Positions 1-6,465 of a stretch of 10,544 bases of DNA are shown here, piece after piece. How positions within the stretch are numbered: the stretch's first letter is position 1; each line of letters opens with the position of its first letter. Position numbers and translations under genes: made by a program. The notes below the pieces were generated by a model, which saw nothing but the letters and a program-made list of their open reading frames with translations, did no database searches and was not told the origin of the DNA. Location: positions 1 through 10,544 of the forward strand of contig CAYRJN010000137.1 in assembly GCA_964424545.1 (NCBI GenBank), in the 5' to 3' direction. Source of the DNA: JAUVIB01 sp964424545 (GTDB taxonomy: Bacteria > Calditrichota > Calditrichia > Calditrichales > Calditrichaceae).

Positions 1-777
1 CTGCCGCGCGGCGGTCCATTCGTCAAGATATTTTAATTTGATATCTAGCACAACGGCCTGAATGGCGTCCAATCTGAAATTTCCGCCGATCATTTTATGA
101 TAATATTTGGGGTGCGCGCCGTGATTGCGCAGGTAAATCAGTTTCTCATAAAGCGCCTCGTCATTTGTCGTAACAATACCGCCGTCACCGAAGCCGCCGA
201 GATTTTTGCTGGGAAAAAAGGAGAAGCATCCCATGTCGCCCATGGAGCCGGCGCGTTGCGCCTCTTTGTATTCGCTGCCGATGGCTTGTGCAGCGTCTTC
301 TATGATCGTGAGTTTATGTTTTTTTGCAATATCAAGAATGCGCGCCATATCGGCGGTTTGTCCGTAAAGGTGTACGGGAATAACGGCTTTGGTTTTATCG
401 GTAATCGCTTTTTCCACTTCGTCGGGGTCAATATTAAACGTAGCCGGATCGATATCGACAAACACCGGTTTGGCGTTTAATCGCGCAATGGAACCGGCCG
501 TGGCAAAAAAAGAGTAGCTTGTGGTGATCACTTCGTCGCCCGCTTGTATGCCGGCGGCCATGAGCGCTATAATTAAGGCGTCCGTGCCGGAGGATACGCC
601 CACTGCAAATTTGCTTTGGCAATATTCGGCGATATGTTCTTCAAATTCTTTTACTTTCGGGCCGAGTATAAAATACTGCGATTCCATTACATCTTTAACG
701 GCCGGTTCAACTTCGTCTTTTATCGTTTGATACTGCGCTTTTAAGTCCAATAACGGAACGGAATTTATTTTATTCAT
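1..777 (-). CDS. DegT/DnrJ/EryC1/StrS-family PLP aminotransferase, C-terminus cut by window edge
   Basis: The minus-strand frame is open from an ATG at 777 to the window edge, giving 259 codons of a family that is usually about 360-390 residues long. Fold-type I PLP enzymes of this family transaminate keto-sugar nucleotides during synthesis of LPS, capsule, glycan or antibiotic sugars in the cytoplasm. Visible motifs are SSGTDAL (62-68, phosphate-binding region), VHLYGQ (135-140), EDAAQA (160-165, with Asp161 for the PLP pyridine nitrogen and Gln164) and FSFFPSKNLGG (185-195), where Lys191 is the predicted Schiff-base lysine. NFRLDAIQA (233-241) is also typical. The start is supported by GAGAG about 7 bases upstream (minus strand). 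It is transcribed divergently from the catabolic cluster and probably belongs to another operon extending left. The exact sugar substrate cannot be assigned. The family call is firm, and the lost C-terminus is a window effect rather than a pseudogene. Confidence 0.93.
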   Translation of the reverse strand, partial: MNKINSVPLLDLKAQYQTIKDEVEPAVKDVMESQYFILGPKVKEFEEHIAEYCQSKFAVGVSSGTDALIIALMAAGIQAGDEVITTSYSFFATAGSIARLNAKPVFVDIDPATFNIDPDEVEKAITDKTKAVIPVHLYGQTADMARILDIAKKHKLTIIEDAAQAIGSEYKEAQRAGSMGDMGCFSFFPSKNLGGFGDGGIVTTNDEALYEKLIYLRNHGAHPKYYHKMIGGNFRLDAIQAVVLDIKLKYLDEWTAARQ

Positions 778-825
778 AAATGCTCTCGTTTTATTATGGG
801 TTGCGTCGGTTAATTCATAAAATAT

Positions 826-855
826 AATATATCGAGAATATATGTAAAACGCCAA
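826..855 (-). promoter_or_regulatory. Candidate promoter for the aminotransferase gene
   Basis: On the minus strand, TTGGCG (850-855) is followed after 18 bp by TATATT (826-831). This is a plausible sigma70 -35/-10 pair about 50 bp upstream of the ATG at 777. The -35 matches consensus at 4 of 6 positions and the -10 at 5 of 6. The surrounding sequence is very AT-rich, so a chance match is possible. Confidence 0.35.
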
Positions 856-896
856 ATAATTTTATAAAATCTTGTTTTTTTTTAGAGAAATAATTT

Positions 897-925
897 TTGA
901 CAAATCAGTATATAATGTTTAAATT
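897..925 (+). promoter_or_regulatory. Candidate promoter region for the DeoR-family regulator gene
   Basis: A perfect -35 hexamer TTGACA lies at 897-902. The perfect -10 hexamer TATAAT at 911-916 is only 8 bp away, so the two cannot be a standard pair. TTGACA could work with TTAAAT (919-924, 16-bp spacer). Alternatively TATAAT could work with an unrecognisable -35. Either reading puts transcription start about 40-50 bp before the ATG at 972, and the region overlaps the ATGTT(C/T) repeats. Confidence 0.4.
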
Positions 926-942
926 GATGTTCGGTTATGTTC
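915..942 (+). promoter_or_regulatory. Candidate DeoR-family operator: three ATGTT(C/T) direct repeats
   Basis: ATGTTT (915-920), ATGTTC (927-932) and ATGTTC (937-942) are direct copies spaced 12 and 10 bp apart, about one helical turn. They sit over the predicted start of the downstream regulator gene. Characterised DeoR-family proteins such as GlpR recognise half-sites containing TGTTCG or ATGTTC. Autorepression by the adjacent gene product is therefore a reasonable inference, but nothing beyond the repeats and their location supports it. Confidence 0.4.
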
Positions 943-971
943 ATATAGCATAAAACGGTAAAATCATTATT

Positions 972-1736
972 ATGGCTCAGGATATTCGAAAAAAATATAT
1001 TCTCGATAGGATTGAAAAGACTGGTGAAATAACAATAAATCAAATAGTTAACGCATTTAATGTGTCCGGTATGACGGCGCGCAGGGATATTGCGGATTTG
1101 GTGGAGCGCGGTTATTTAATCCGTACGCACGGCGGTGCAATGAAAAGCGATCCTGTGTTAAGTATGTTCAGTTACTCTCGTCGTAATGATCGCTTTAAAG
1201 ATAGGAAAACCGCTATCGGTCGGCTTGCGGCTTCCTATGTTAAAGATAATGATACCGTCTATATAGACAGCGGTACAACGGTTGTGCGCATCTGTCAATT
1301 TTTAAAAAACAGGAACGGGCTACGCGTTGTAACCAACTCATTGCCCGCCGCTTCGGAATTGATCAATTACGCTCATATCGAGGTTATTTTGATCGGAGGA
1401 AAAATTGTTCCCGAAAGGCGTTCTATCTACGGTCCTGCCGCCATCGGACAAATTGCCAAATATCATGTTAAAAAAGCGTTTATCGGGACAGAAGGCGTCT
1501 CTTTGGAAAAAGGGCTTACGGCCTATGGAAGCAACGAGTCGGAGGTAAGCCGGATCGCCGCAAATCAAGCGGAAAGAGTCTTTTTGTTGTGCGATTCATC
1601 TAAAATCGAAAAAGTATCTTTTTATAGATTCTTATCCGTTGAGGATATTAACCTATTAATAACGGACGGTAAAATCGACAGAACGCTGCTTGAACGCTAC
1701 AGGGAGAAAGACATTAATATAATCGAAGCGACCTAA
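972..1736 (+). CDS. DeoR-family transcriptional repressor of sugar catabolism
   Basis: The 254-residue product has normal length for the DeoR/GlpR family of cytoplasmic repressors, which usually dissociate from DNA on binding a sugar phosphate. The N-terminal winged helix-turn-helix spans about residues 5-57, with recognition segment VSGMTARRDI (31-40) and wing RTHGGA (51-56). The C-terminal sensor domain (about 75-230) shows DSGTT (99-103), TNS (121-123), IGGK (141-144), GTEG (172-175) and CDSSK (207-211), the isomerase-like fold motifs that bind phosphosugars. No convincing Shine-Dalgarno precedes the ATG, but this start places the HTH exactly where the family has it. The gene is followed by the HAD phosphatase with one intervening base, so the two are almost certainly co-transcribed. 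It probably controls the whole downstream cluster. Its effector cannot be read from sequence; a phosphorylated polyol or ketose is the natural guess. Confidence 0.93.
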   Translation: MAQDIRKKYILDRIEKTGEITINQIVNAFNVSGMTARRDIADLVERGYLIRTHGGAMKSDPVLSMFSYSRRNDRFKDRKTAIGRLAASYVKDNDTVYIDSGTTVVRICQFLKNRNGLRVVTNSLPAASELINYAHIEVILIGGKIVPERRSIYGPAAIGQIAKYHVKKAFIGTEGVSLEKGLTAYGSNESEVSRIAANQAERVFLLCDSSKIEKVSFYRFLSVEDINLLITDGKIDRTLLERYREKDINIIEAT

Positions 1737-1737
1737 A

Positions 1738-2316
1738 ATGATAACAATAAACGAAAATATAAAAGCCTTGATCTTTGATTGCGACGGCACTCTCGTTGAT
1801 TCCATGCCGCTGCATTTTGAGGCGTGGCGCGAAACATTCGAAGAATTCGGACGGTCTTATCCGCATGCGTTTATCGATTCGCGGAAAGGTATGCCTGTTG
1901 GCGAAGTGCTGAGGCAATACAATATCCATTATAAGGATAATTTGGATGCGGCATCCTTTATTAAAAGGAGGGAAGAGAAAGCGATGGAGCGGCTGCATAA
2001 CGTAAAAGCGATTGACGTGGTTTTTGACGTGGTGAAACGTTATCGTAATGTTTTGCCGATGGCCGTTTGTTCCGGCAGCGGTCTTCGTTCGGTTATGATT
2101 TCCCTAAAAGCGATCGGTTTAAGCGAACTATTTAGGGAGATTATAACGGCCGATGATAAATTTCCTCCCAAACCGAAACCGGATATGTTTTTGGAAGCGG
2201 CGCGAAGATTGAATGTTGAGCCTCAGAATTGTATGGTTTTTGAAGACGGCGACAGCGGAATTCAGGCCGCCGTAAGCGCAGGAATGTTCGTTACGGATAT
2301 TAGAAAATATATTTAA
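1738..2316 (+). CDS. HAD-superfamily subfamily IA sugar-phosphate phosphatase, YqaB/beta-phosphoglucomutase-like
   Basis: The 192-residue protein has every HAD motif. Motif I is FDCDGTLVDS (13-22), with nucleophile Asp14 and acid/base Asp16. Motif II is the CSGSG segment (111-115, Ser112). Motif III is KPKPD (145-149, Lys145). Motif IV is FEDGDSG (168-174), with acidic residues that bind Mg2+. A helical C1 cap lies between motifs I and II. Length, the DVVKRYRN..PMAV segment and the C-terminal GIQAAVSAGM resemble E. coli YqaB, a fructose-1-phosphate-type phosphatase, more than a phosphoglucomutase, though the two groups are hard to separate by eye. Expected role: dephosphorylation, or less likely intramolecular phosphate transfer, of a sugar phosphate in the cluster's pathway. 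Its ATG follows the regulator's stop after one base, implying translational coupling. The substrate is not determinable. Confidence 0.88.
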   Translation: MITINENIKALIFDCDGTLVDSMPLHFEAWRETFEEFGRSYPHAFIDSRKGMPVGEVLRQYNIHYKDNLDAASFIKRREEKAMERLHNVKAIDVVFDVVKRYRNVLPMAVCSGSGLRSVMISLKAIGLSELFREIITADDKFPPKPKPDMFLEAARRLNVEPQNCMVFEDGDSGIQAAVSAGMFVTDIRKYI

Positions 2317-2320
2317 ATTA

Positions 2321-2326
2321 AGAGGA
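2321..2326 (+). promoter_or_regulatory. Ribosome binding site supporting a GTG start
   Basis: AGAGGA lies 7 bases before the GTG at 2334. It decides that GTG, rather than a later ATG, is the start of the mannitol-dehydrogenase-like gene, because later starts would remove the N-terminal dinucleotide-binding motif. Confidence 0.7.
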
Positions 2327-2333
2327 ACGCTAC

Positions 2334-3608
2334 GTGAGCGGCAAAAAAACATTTTTAGGCTTCGGGCTCGGAGCCATTCAATCGGGCTTAATGTTGTTGG
2401 AAGCCAAAAAATCGGGGAACTTCAAACGTTTTGTTGTGGTGGAAGTTAATGAGCGTTTGGTCGATGAAGTCAGACGCGCAGGAAATTCGATTATTGTTAA
2501 TATCGCCAAAAAAGGAGGTATTGATAAATTTCATCTTGACGACATTGAGATTTATAATCCTAATAAAACGGAAGACGTTTTAAAAATTAAAAGAGCGCTA
2601 AACGAGGCCGACGAAATGGCTACGGCCATTCCCAGCGTGGATTATTATGACAGCGGTGAAAATTCCATTGTTACGCTGCTTGCGGAAAATATTAATCCTG
2701 CCAAAGGGCAGATCTTATATGCTTCTGAAAATAATAATTTTGCCGCAGAAATTCTCACGGAGAAGATTCGGCGTTTGAGCGTTAAGGGAAAATTGAAAAA
2801 TTTTCAGGCTTTGAATACGGTTATCGGAAAAATGAGCGGCGTGATTCAGGATGAAAAAACAATTGATGAATTGGACCTTGATACGATCACAAAAGAGAGC
2901 TCCTATGCAGTTTTGGTTGAAGAATTTAACGCCATTATTATCAGTAAAATAAAATTACCGAAATATCGAAAAGGTATAGAAGTCTATGTTGAAAAGGAAG
3001 ATTTATTGCCCTTTGAGGAAGCAAAATTATTCGGACATAATGCGGTTCATTCTATGCTTGGATTCCTTGCCTATTTTAAGGGCTATAAATATATGAGCGA
3101 AATTAAAAATGATGCGCAATTATGGGCTTACGGCGAAACGGCCTTTGAAAAAGAGAGCGGCGCTTTTCTATTGAAAAAATATAATTATCTTAATGAACCT
3201 CTCTTTACGCAGCAGGGATTTAAATTTTACGGCGAAGATTTGTTGGAACGTATGGTAAATCCCTATTTGCGGGATGAAGTGCAGCGGATTTGTCGCGATC
3301 CGCTGAGGAAATTGGGCTATGACGATCGTTTGGCGGGCACAATCCGAGAAGCGTTAAAACAAGATATTGCGGCTGAAACCATGGCTTTGGGCGTTCTTGC
3401 GGGAATAGGCTTTTTAATTGAAGAACATATCGATATCGGTATTGAGCTGCCGGATAAAATATCATCTATTAATAAAAAAAAGGTTGAAAAAACATTACGA
3501 TACATCTGGAAAAATGCACAGGACGACGGGTTGAAGCAACGATGTCTTGACCTTATAACGTCGCAGTGCGATGAATTTCGTAAAAACATAGCTACGCAAA
3601 GTGATTAA
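2334..3608 (+). CDS. Mannitol-1-phosphate 5-dehydrogenase-like polyol(-phosphate) oxidoreductase
   Basis: This 424-residue protein belongs to the polyol-specific long-chain dehydrogenase family (mannitol dehydrogenase, mannitol-1-phosphate 5-dehydrogenase, altronate/fructuronate reductases). These enzymes use NAD(P) without metal to interconvert polyols and ketoses. The N-terminal Rossmann domain opens with GFGLGAIQSG (9-18). Glu37 at the end of strand 2 (VVVEVN) favours NAD over NADP. The catalytic signature K-x4-N-x2-H is intact as Lys231, Asn236 and His239, followed by LGFLAYFKGY (242-251). A C-terminal RDPLRKLGYDDRL (321-333) matches the family's conserved arginine-rich segment. Start is GTG with a good ribosome binding site. 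It lies 17 bp after the phosphatase gene in the same direction. Likely reaction: oxidation of a polyol or polyol phosphate to the ketose. The glycine motif and interior differ from MtlD proper, so mannitol-1-phosphate is not assured. Family confidence is high, substrate confidence low. Confidence 0.85.
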   Translation: MSGKKTFLGFGLGAIQSGLMLLEAKKSGNFKRFVVVEVNERLVDEVRRAGNSIIVNIAKKGGIDKFHLDDIEIYNPNKTEDVLKIKRALNEADEMATAIPSVDYYDSGENSIVTLLAENINPAKGQILYASENNNFAAEILTEKIRRLSVKGKLKNFQALNTVIGKMSGVIQDEKTIDELDLDTITKESSYAVLVEEFNAIIISKIKLPKYRKGIEVYVEKEDLLPFEEAKLFGHNAVHSMLGFLAYFKGYKYMSEIKNDAQLWAYGETAFEKESGAFLLKKYNYLNEPLFTQQGFKFYGEDLLERMVNPYLRDEVQRICRDPLRKLGYDDRLAGTIREALKQDIAAETMALGVLAGIGFLIEEHIDIGIELPDKISSINKKKVEKTLRYIWKNAQDDGLKQRCLDLITSQCDEFRKNIATQSD

Positions 3609-3651
3609 TGTTGAATGGCCAAATAGAAAAATAGTTGGAATAAGCGTAAAC

Positions 3652-3700
3652 TTTGAAATTCCGATACAAAAATAATAGAATAATAATTTTGAAATACGGA
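3652..3700 (+). repeat. Pair of 13-bp direct repeats bracketing the E2 promoter
   Basis: TTTGAAATTCCGA (3652-3664) and TTTGAAATACGGA (3688-3700) match at 11 of 13 positions, with starts 36 bp apart. The first overlaps the predicted -35 hexamer. The second covers the predicted transcription start and runs into the ribosome binding site. This arrangement would suit a regulator-binding site. In AT-rich DNA a chance pair is possible. Confidence 0.4.
3653..3681 (+). promoter_or_regulatory. Sigma70-type promoter upstream of the E2 gene
   Basis: TTGAAA (3653-3658) and TAGAAT (3676-3681) are separated by exactly 17 bp, each matching consensus at 5 of 6 positions. Transcription would start near 3688, giving a leader of about 20 bases containing GGAG (3698-3701) before the ATG at 3709. 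It sits in a 100-bp gap without a visible terminator. The dehydrogenase-complex genes may thus have their own promoter as well as readthrough from upstream. Confidence 0.5.
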
Positions 3701-3708
3701 GTAAAAAA

Positions 3709-5034
3709 ATGGCTGAAGCGGTGATAATGCCTAAGCAGGGCAATACGGTCGAGTCCTGTATATTACTTGAATGGAAGAAGCAGAAGGGCGATAAAATCAA
3801 TAAGGGCGATGTGATTTGTGAAGTGGAAACCGATAAAGCGGTTATTGAAGTGGAAGCGCAGCGTTCGGGAAAAATACTCGATATTTTCTTTGAAGAGGGC
3901 GATGATATTCCCGTGATGACCAATATTGCGGTTATCGGCGAAGAGGGGGAGAGTTATGAAAATTTAAAACCCGATATTTTAAACAAAGAGGATACGGATG
4001 ACAAAATTGAAGAGGAGCAGATAACGCAGCGGAAAGCTACCGTAAAACCCGTATCGAAAGGCTTAAGTCGGGAAACGCTTGTTTCGGCTATGAAAGGCGT
4101 TTCCCCACGCGCCAAACGATTAGCCGAAAAACAGGGTATGGATGCGGGACAATTACCGGGAAGCGGTCCAATGGGTCGGGTTATCGAACGCGATGTGATA
4201 TCCGCTTTGGCAGGCGGAGAGCCGTTAACGCCGGCGGCGAAGGAGGCCGTATTGCAGGGGGATACGCTCGTTCCCACGCAGGGCAGCGGGATCGGCGGAC
4301 GGGTAACAAGGCGCGATCTTACCTCGTCGTTTACAAACGACCGTTTTAAAGATGAAAAAATAAAAGGCGTACGCAAGATTATTGCCGAGCGAATGTTGGA
4401 ATCGCTGCAAAATTCGGCCCAATTGACGCTTAATAGTTCCGTCGATGCAGAGGCGTTGCTTTCGCTTCGTAATGTATTTAAAAACAGTAAGTCAAATAAA
4501 CGTTTTTCTACGGTTAACATAAATGACTTGCTGATGTTTGCCGTCGTTAAAACGCTGCCGAATCATGCCGTAATTAATAGCTTGCTGCTTAGCGATACAA
4601 TCCGCTATTACGAAAATATCCATCTTGGGTTTGCCGTGGATACGCCGCGCGGTTTAATGGTTGCAACGATTAAGAACGCTCAAAATTTTTCCCTTATCGA
4701 ATTATCGACAGAAATAAAACGTCTTTCTTCCGCTTGCCGTAACAATACGATAAAACCGCAGGAATTAACCGACGCTACTTTTACCGTTACCAATCTCGGC
4801 AATTACGGTATCGATGATTTTACGCCTGTGTTGAATTTACCGCAGACGGCTATCCTTGGTATAGGCCGTATCAATTTAAAACCTGTTCGGAAGGACGGAG
4901 ATGTAAAATTTGTTTCGCATATCGGTTTATCATTGACCATCAATCATCAGGTGATTGACGGAGTTGCGGGCGCGATGTTCCTGCAAGATTTGGCGCAGAA
5001 TATAAAAGAAATTAATCTATTGATTGCCGGTTAA
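3709..5034 (+). CDS. E2 acyltransferase of a 2-oxo-acid/acyloin dehydrogenase complex (dihydrolipoamide acyltransferase)
   Basis: The 441-residue E2 carries an acyl group from E1 on its lipoyl arm and transfers it to CoA, forming the core of the complex. Domains in order are one lipoyl domain (about 1-78) with ETDKA and lipoylation site Lys43; a charged linker (about 80-125); a peripheral subunit-binding domain (131-167, SPRAKRLAEKQG to GRVIERDV); a second segment of the same pattern (172-206, LTPAAKEA to GSGIGGRVTRRDL); and the catalytic domain (about 212-441). The active-site HxxxDG is intact: His413, Asp417 and Gly418 in NHQVIDG. FTVTNLGNYGIDDFTPV (358-374) is typical of the acetyl/acetoin-type E2 group. 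Start is ATG with GGAG 7 bases upstream. E3 follows 78 bp later. Sequence cannot separate pyruvate, branched-chain or acetoin specificity; the neighbours favour a sugar-derived substrate. Confidence 0.92.
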   Translation: MAEAVIMPKQGNTVESCILLEWKKQKGDKINKGDVICEVETDKAVIEVEAQRSGKILDIFFEEGDDIPVMTNIAVIGEEGESYENLKPDILNKEDTDDKIEEEQITQRKATVKPVSKGLSRETLVSAMKGVSPRAKRLAEKQGMDAGQLPGSGPMGRVIERDVISALAGGEPLTPAAKEAVLQGDTLVPTQGSGIGGRVTRRDLTSSFTNDRFKDEKIKGVRKIIAERMLESLQNSAQLTLNSSVDAEALLSLRNVFKNSKSNKRFSTVNINDLLMFAVVKTLPNHAVINSLLLSDTIRYYENIHLGFAVDTPRGLMVATIKNAQNFSLIELSTEIKRLSSACRNNTIKPQELTDATFTVTNLGNYGIDDFTPVLNLPQTAILGIGRINLKPVRKDGDVKFVSHIGLSLTINHQVIDGVAGAMFLQDLAQNIKEINLLIAG

Positions 5035-5102
5035 TAGGAATATGGGAAATATTTAGCGGTATGGCGACAATCAAAGTAACGTATAAACATCTTTTATGTA
5101 TT

Positions 5103-5106
5103 GAGG
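5103..5106 (+). promoter_or_regulatory. Ribosome binding site fixing the E3 start
   Basis: GAGG lies 6 bases before the ATG at 5113. The frame also offers an upstream TTG at 5101, but that codon abuts this ribosome binding site and would only add a four-residue tail before the canonical E3 N-terminus. The ATG is therefore chosen. Confidence 0.7.
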
Positions 5107-5112
5107 AATTTT

Positions 5113-6465
5113 ATGTCTGAAAATAGATACGATTTAATTGTTATCGGCGCAGGGCCTGGCGGATATTTGGCGGCGGAACGAGCGGGCGCTTTGGGTAAAA
5201 AAGTTTTATTAATCGAAAAAGATGCGCGTCTCGGCGGCGTTTGTTTGAACCGTGGCTGCATTCCTACTAAAACGCTGCTCAATTCGGCTAAAATATATTA
5301 CAAAGCGCAAAACAGCGCCCTTTTCGGGGTTACGGTAAGCGAAGCGAAATATGATTTAAGCAAAGCCTTAGTTTGGAAAGATAAGACGGTTGATTTAATG
5401 ACGCGCGGCGTTGCCTATCAAATGAAACGTCATAACGTGGAGACGCTTAGAGGTAAAGCCGAATTTAACGACAGAAACAGCGTTACAGTCGCTGATAAAA
5501 CATATTATGCACATAATTTTATTATTGCCAGCGGTTCATCCCCGATAAAACCGCCCATCGAAGGCATTGAAGAAGAGTCTGTTGTCACAAGCGATGAAAT
5601 TTTTAAGATAAGGCATTTACCTAAAAAATTGGCGATTATCGGCGGCGGGGTAATCGGGCTGGAGTTTGCTTCCTATTTCAGCATGATAGGGGTCGAGGTT
5701 GCCGTTTTGGAGGCACTGCCGGAAATCATACCCAACGTTGATGCCGAAATTGCCAAAAACTTACGTTCCTCTCTTAAAAAGTGCGAAATCATTACAGACG
5801 CCAAAGTTCTTAAAATAGCAGCGAACGGCGTATATTATCGATATAAAGAAAAAGAAAAATTTTGCGATGCTGATTTGGTTCTGCTTGCCGCCGGCCGTAC
5901 TCCCAATGTGGAGAATTTCGGATTGCATAAATTAAATTTGCACTACAGCGCAAAGGGAATTGTCGTTAATGAAAAGATGCAGACCAATATTCCCAATATT
6001 TATGCGGTGGGCGATGTTACCGGAAAATCGCTGTTGGCTCATTCCGCCTATCGTATGGGAGAGGTTGCCGTTAACGTAATGTTCGGCTCGAACGACCGAA
6101 TGCGCTACCATGCCGTTCCATGGGTTATTTATACAAACCCTGAGCTTGCCGGCGTGGGTATTACGGAAAAAGAGGCTTTGGAACGAGGTTATAATATTAG
6201 AACGCAAACCATGCAATTAAGAGCAAACGGGCGTTTTTACGCCGAACACGCTAATGAGAAAGGGTTATGTAAGGTGGTTGTTGACGCCGACAGCGATTTG
6301 CTGCTCGGAGTATTTATTTTAGGCGGCGTAAGTTCGGAGATAATTTATGGCGCCGCGGTAATGATTGAGGCCGAATTGCGCGTTAAGGATATTAAAGAGA
6401 TCATTTTTCCCCATCCGACTGTTTCCGAGGCCTTAAAAGATACCTTATGGGAATTAACAGGGTAA
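5113..6465 (+). CDS. lpdA: Dihydrolipoamide dehydrogenase (E3)
   Basis: This 450-residue flavoprotein reoxidises the dihydrolipoyl arm of E2, passing electrons through a disulfide and FAD to NAD+. FAD-binding GAGPGG is at 12-17. The redox pair Cys44/Cys49 lies in GGVCLNRGCIPTK (41-53). The NAD-binding glycine motif GGGVIG is at 177-182, with Glu200 (VLE) at the end of the following strand as in NAD users. The second FAD motif is YAVGDVTG (297-304). The C-terminal interface domain carries PHPTVSEA (433-440), with catalytic His434 and Glu439 acting across the dimer. Slightly shorter than typical 460-475-residue E3 proteins, but no motif is missing. It lies between E2 and the gap before E1, so it presumably serves this complex. 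Whether the cell has other lpd copies cannot be judged here. Confidence 0.95.
   Translation: MSENRYDLIVIGAGPGGYLAAERAGALGKKVLLIEKDARLGGVCLNRGCIPTKTLLNSAKIYYKAQNSALFGVTVSEAKYDLSKALVWKDKTVDLMTRGVAYQMKRHNVETLRGKAEFNDRNSVTVADKTYYAHNFIIASGSSPIKPPIEGIEEESVVTSDEIFKIRHLPKKLAIIGGGVIGLEFASYFSMIGVEVAVLEALPEIIPNVDAEIAKNLRSSLKKCEIITDAKVLKIAANGVYYRYKEKEKFCDADLVLLAAGRTPNVENFGLHKLNLHYSAKGIVVNEKMQTNIPNIYAVGDVTGKSLLAHSAYRMGEVAVNVMFGSNDRMRYHAVPWVIYTNPELAGVGITEKEALERGYNIRTQTMQLRANGRFYAEHANEKGLCKVVVDADSDLLLGVFILGGVSSEIIYGAAVMIEAELRVKDIKEIIFPHPTVSEALKDTLWELTG

Noticed and set aside
97..730. Plus-strand ORFs opposite the aminotransferase (97-480 and 521-730)
   Set aside because: The minus strand encodes an unmistakable DegT-family protein across this stretch. 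The plus-strand translations show no family motifs.
1..777. Aminotransferase as a truncated pseudogene
   Set aside because: The frame is open right to the window edge, so the missing C-terminus is due to the window boundary.
897..916. TTGACA and TATAAT as a single sigma70 promoter
   Set aside because: The spacer is 8 bp, far short of the 16-18 bp needed.
5064..5087. GCGACA with TATAAA as a promoter for E3
   Set aside because: The spacer is 12 bp, and no better -35 is seen in the 78-bp gap.
5101..5112. TTG at 5101 as the E3 start
   Set aside because: It abuts the GAGG that serves the ATG at 5113 and adds only four residues before the normal E3 N-terminus.
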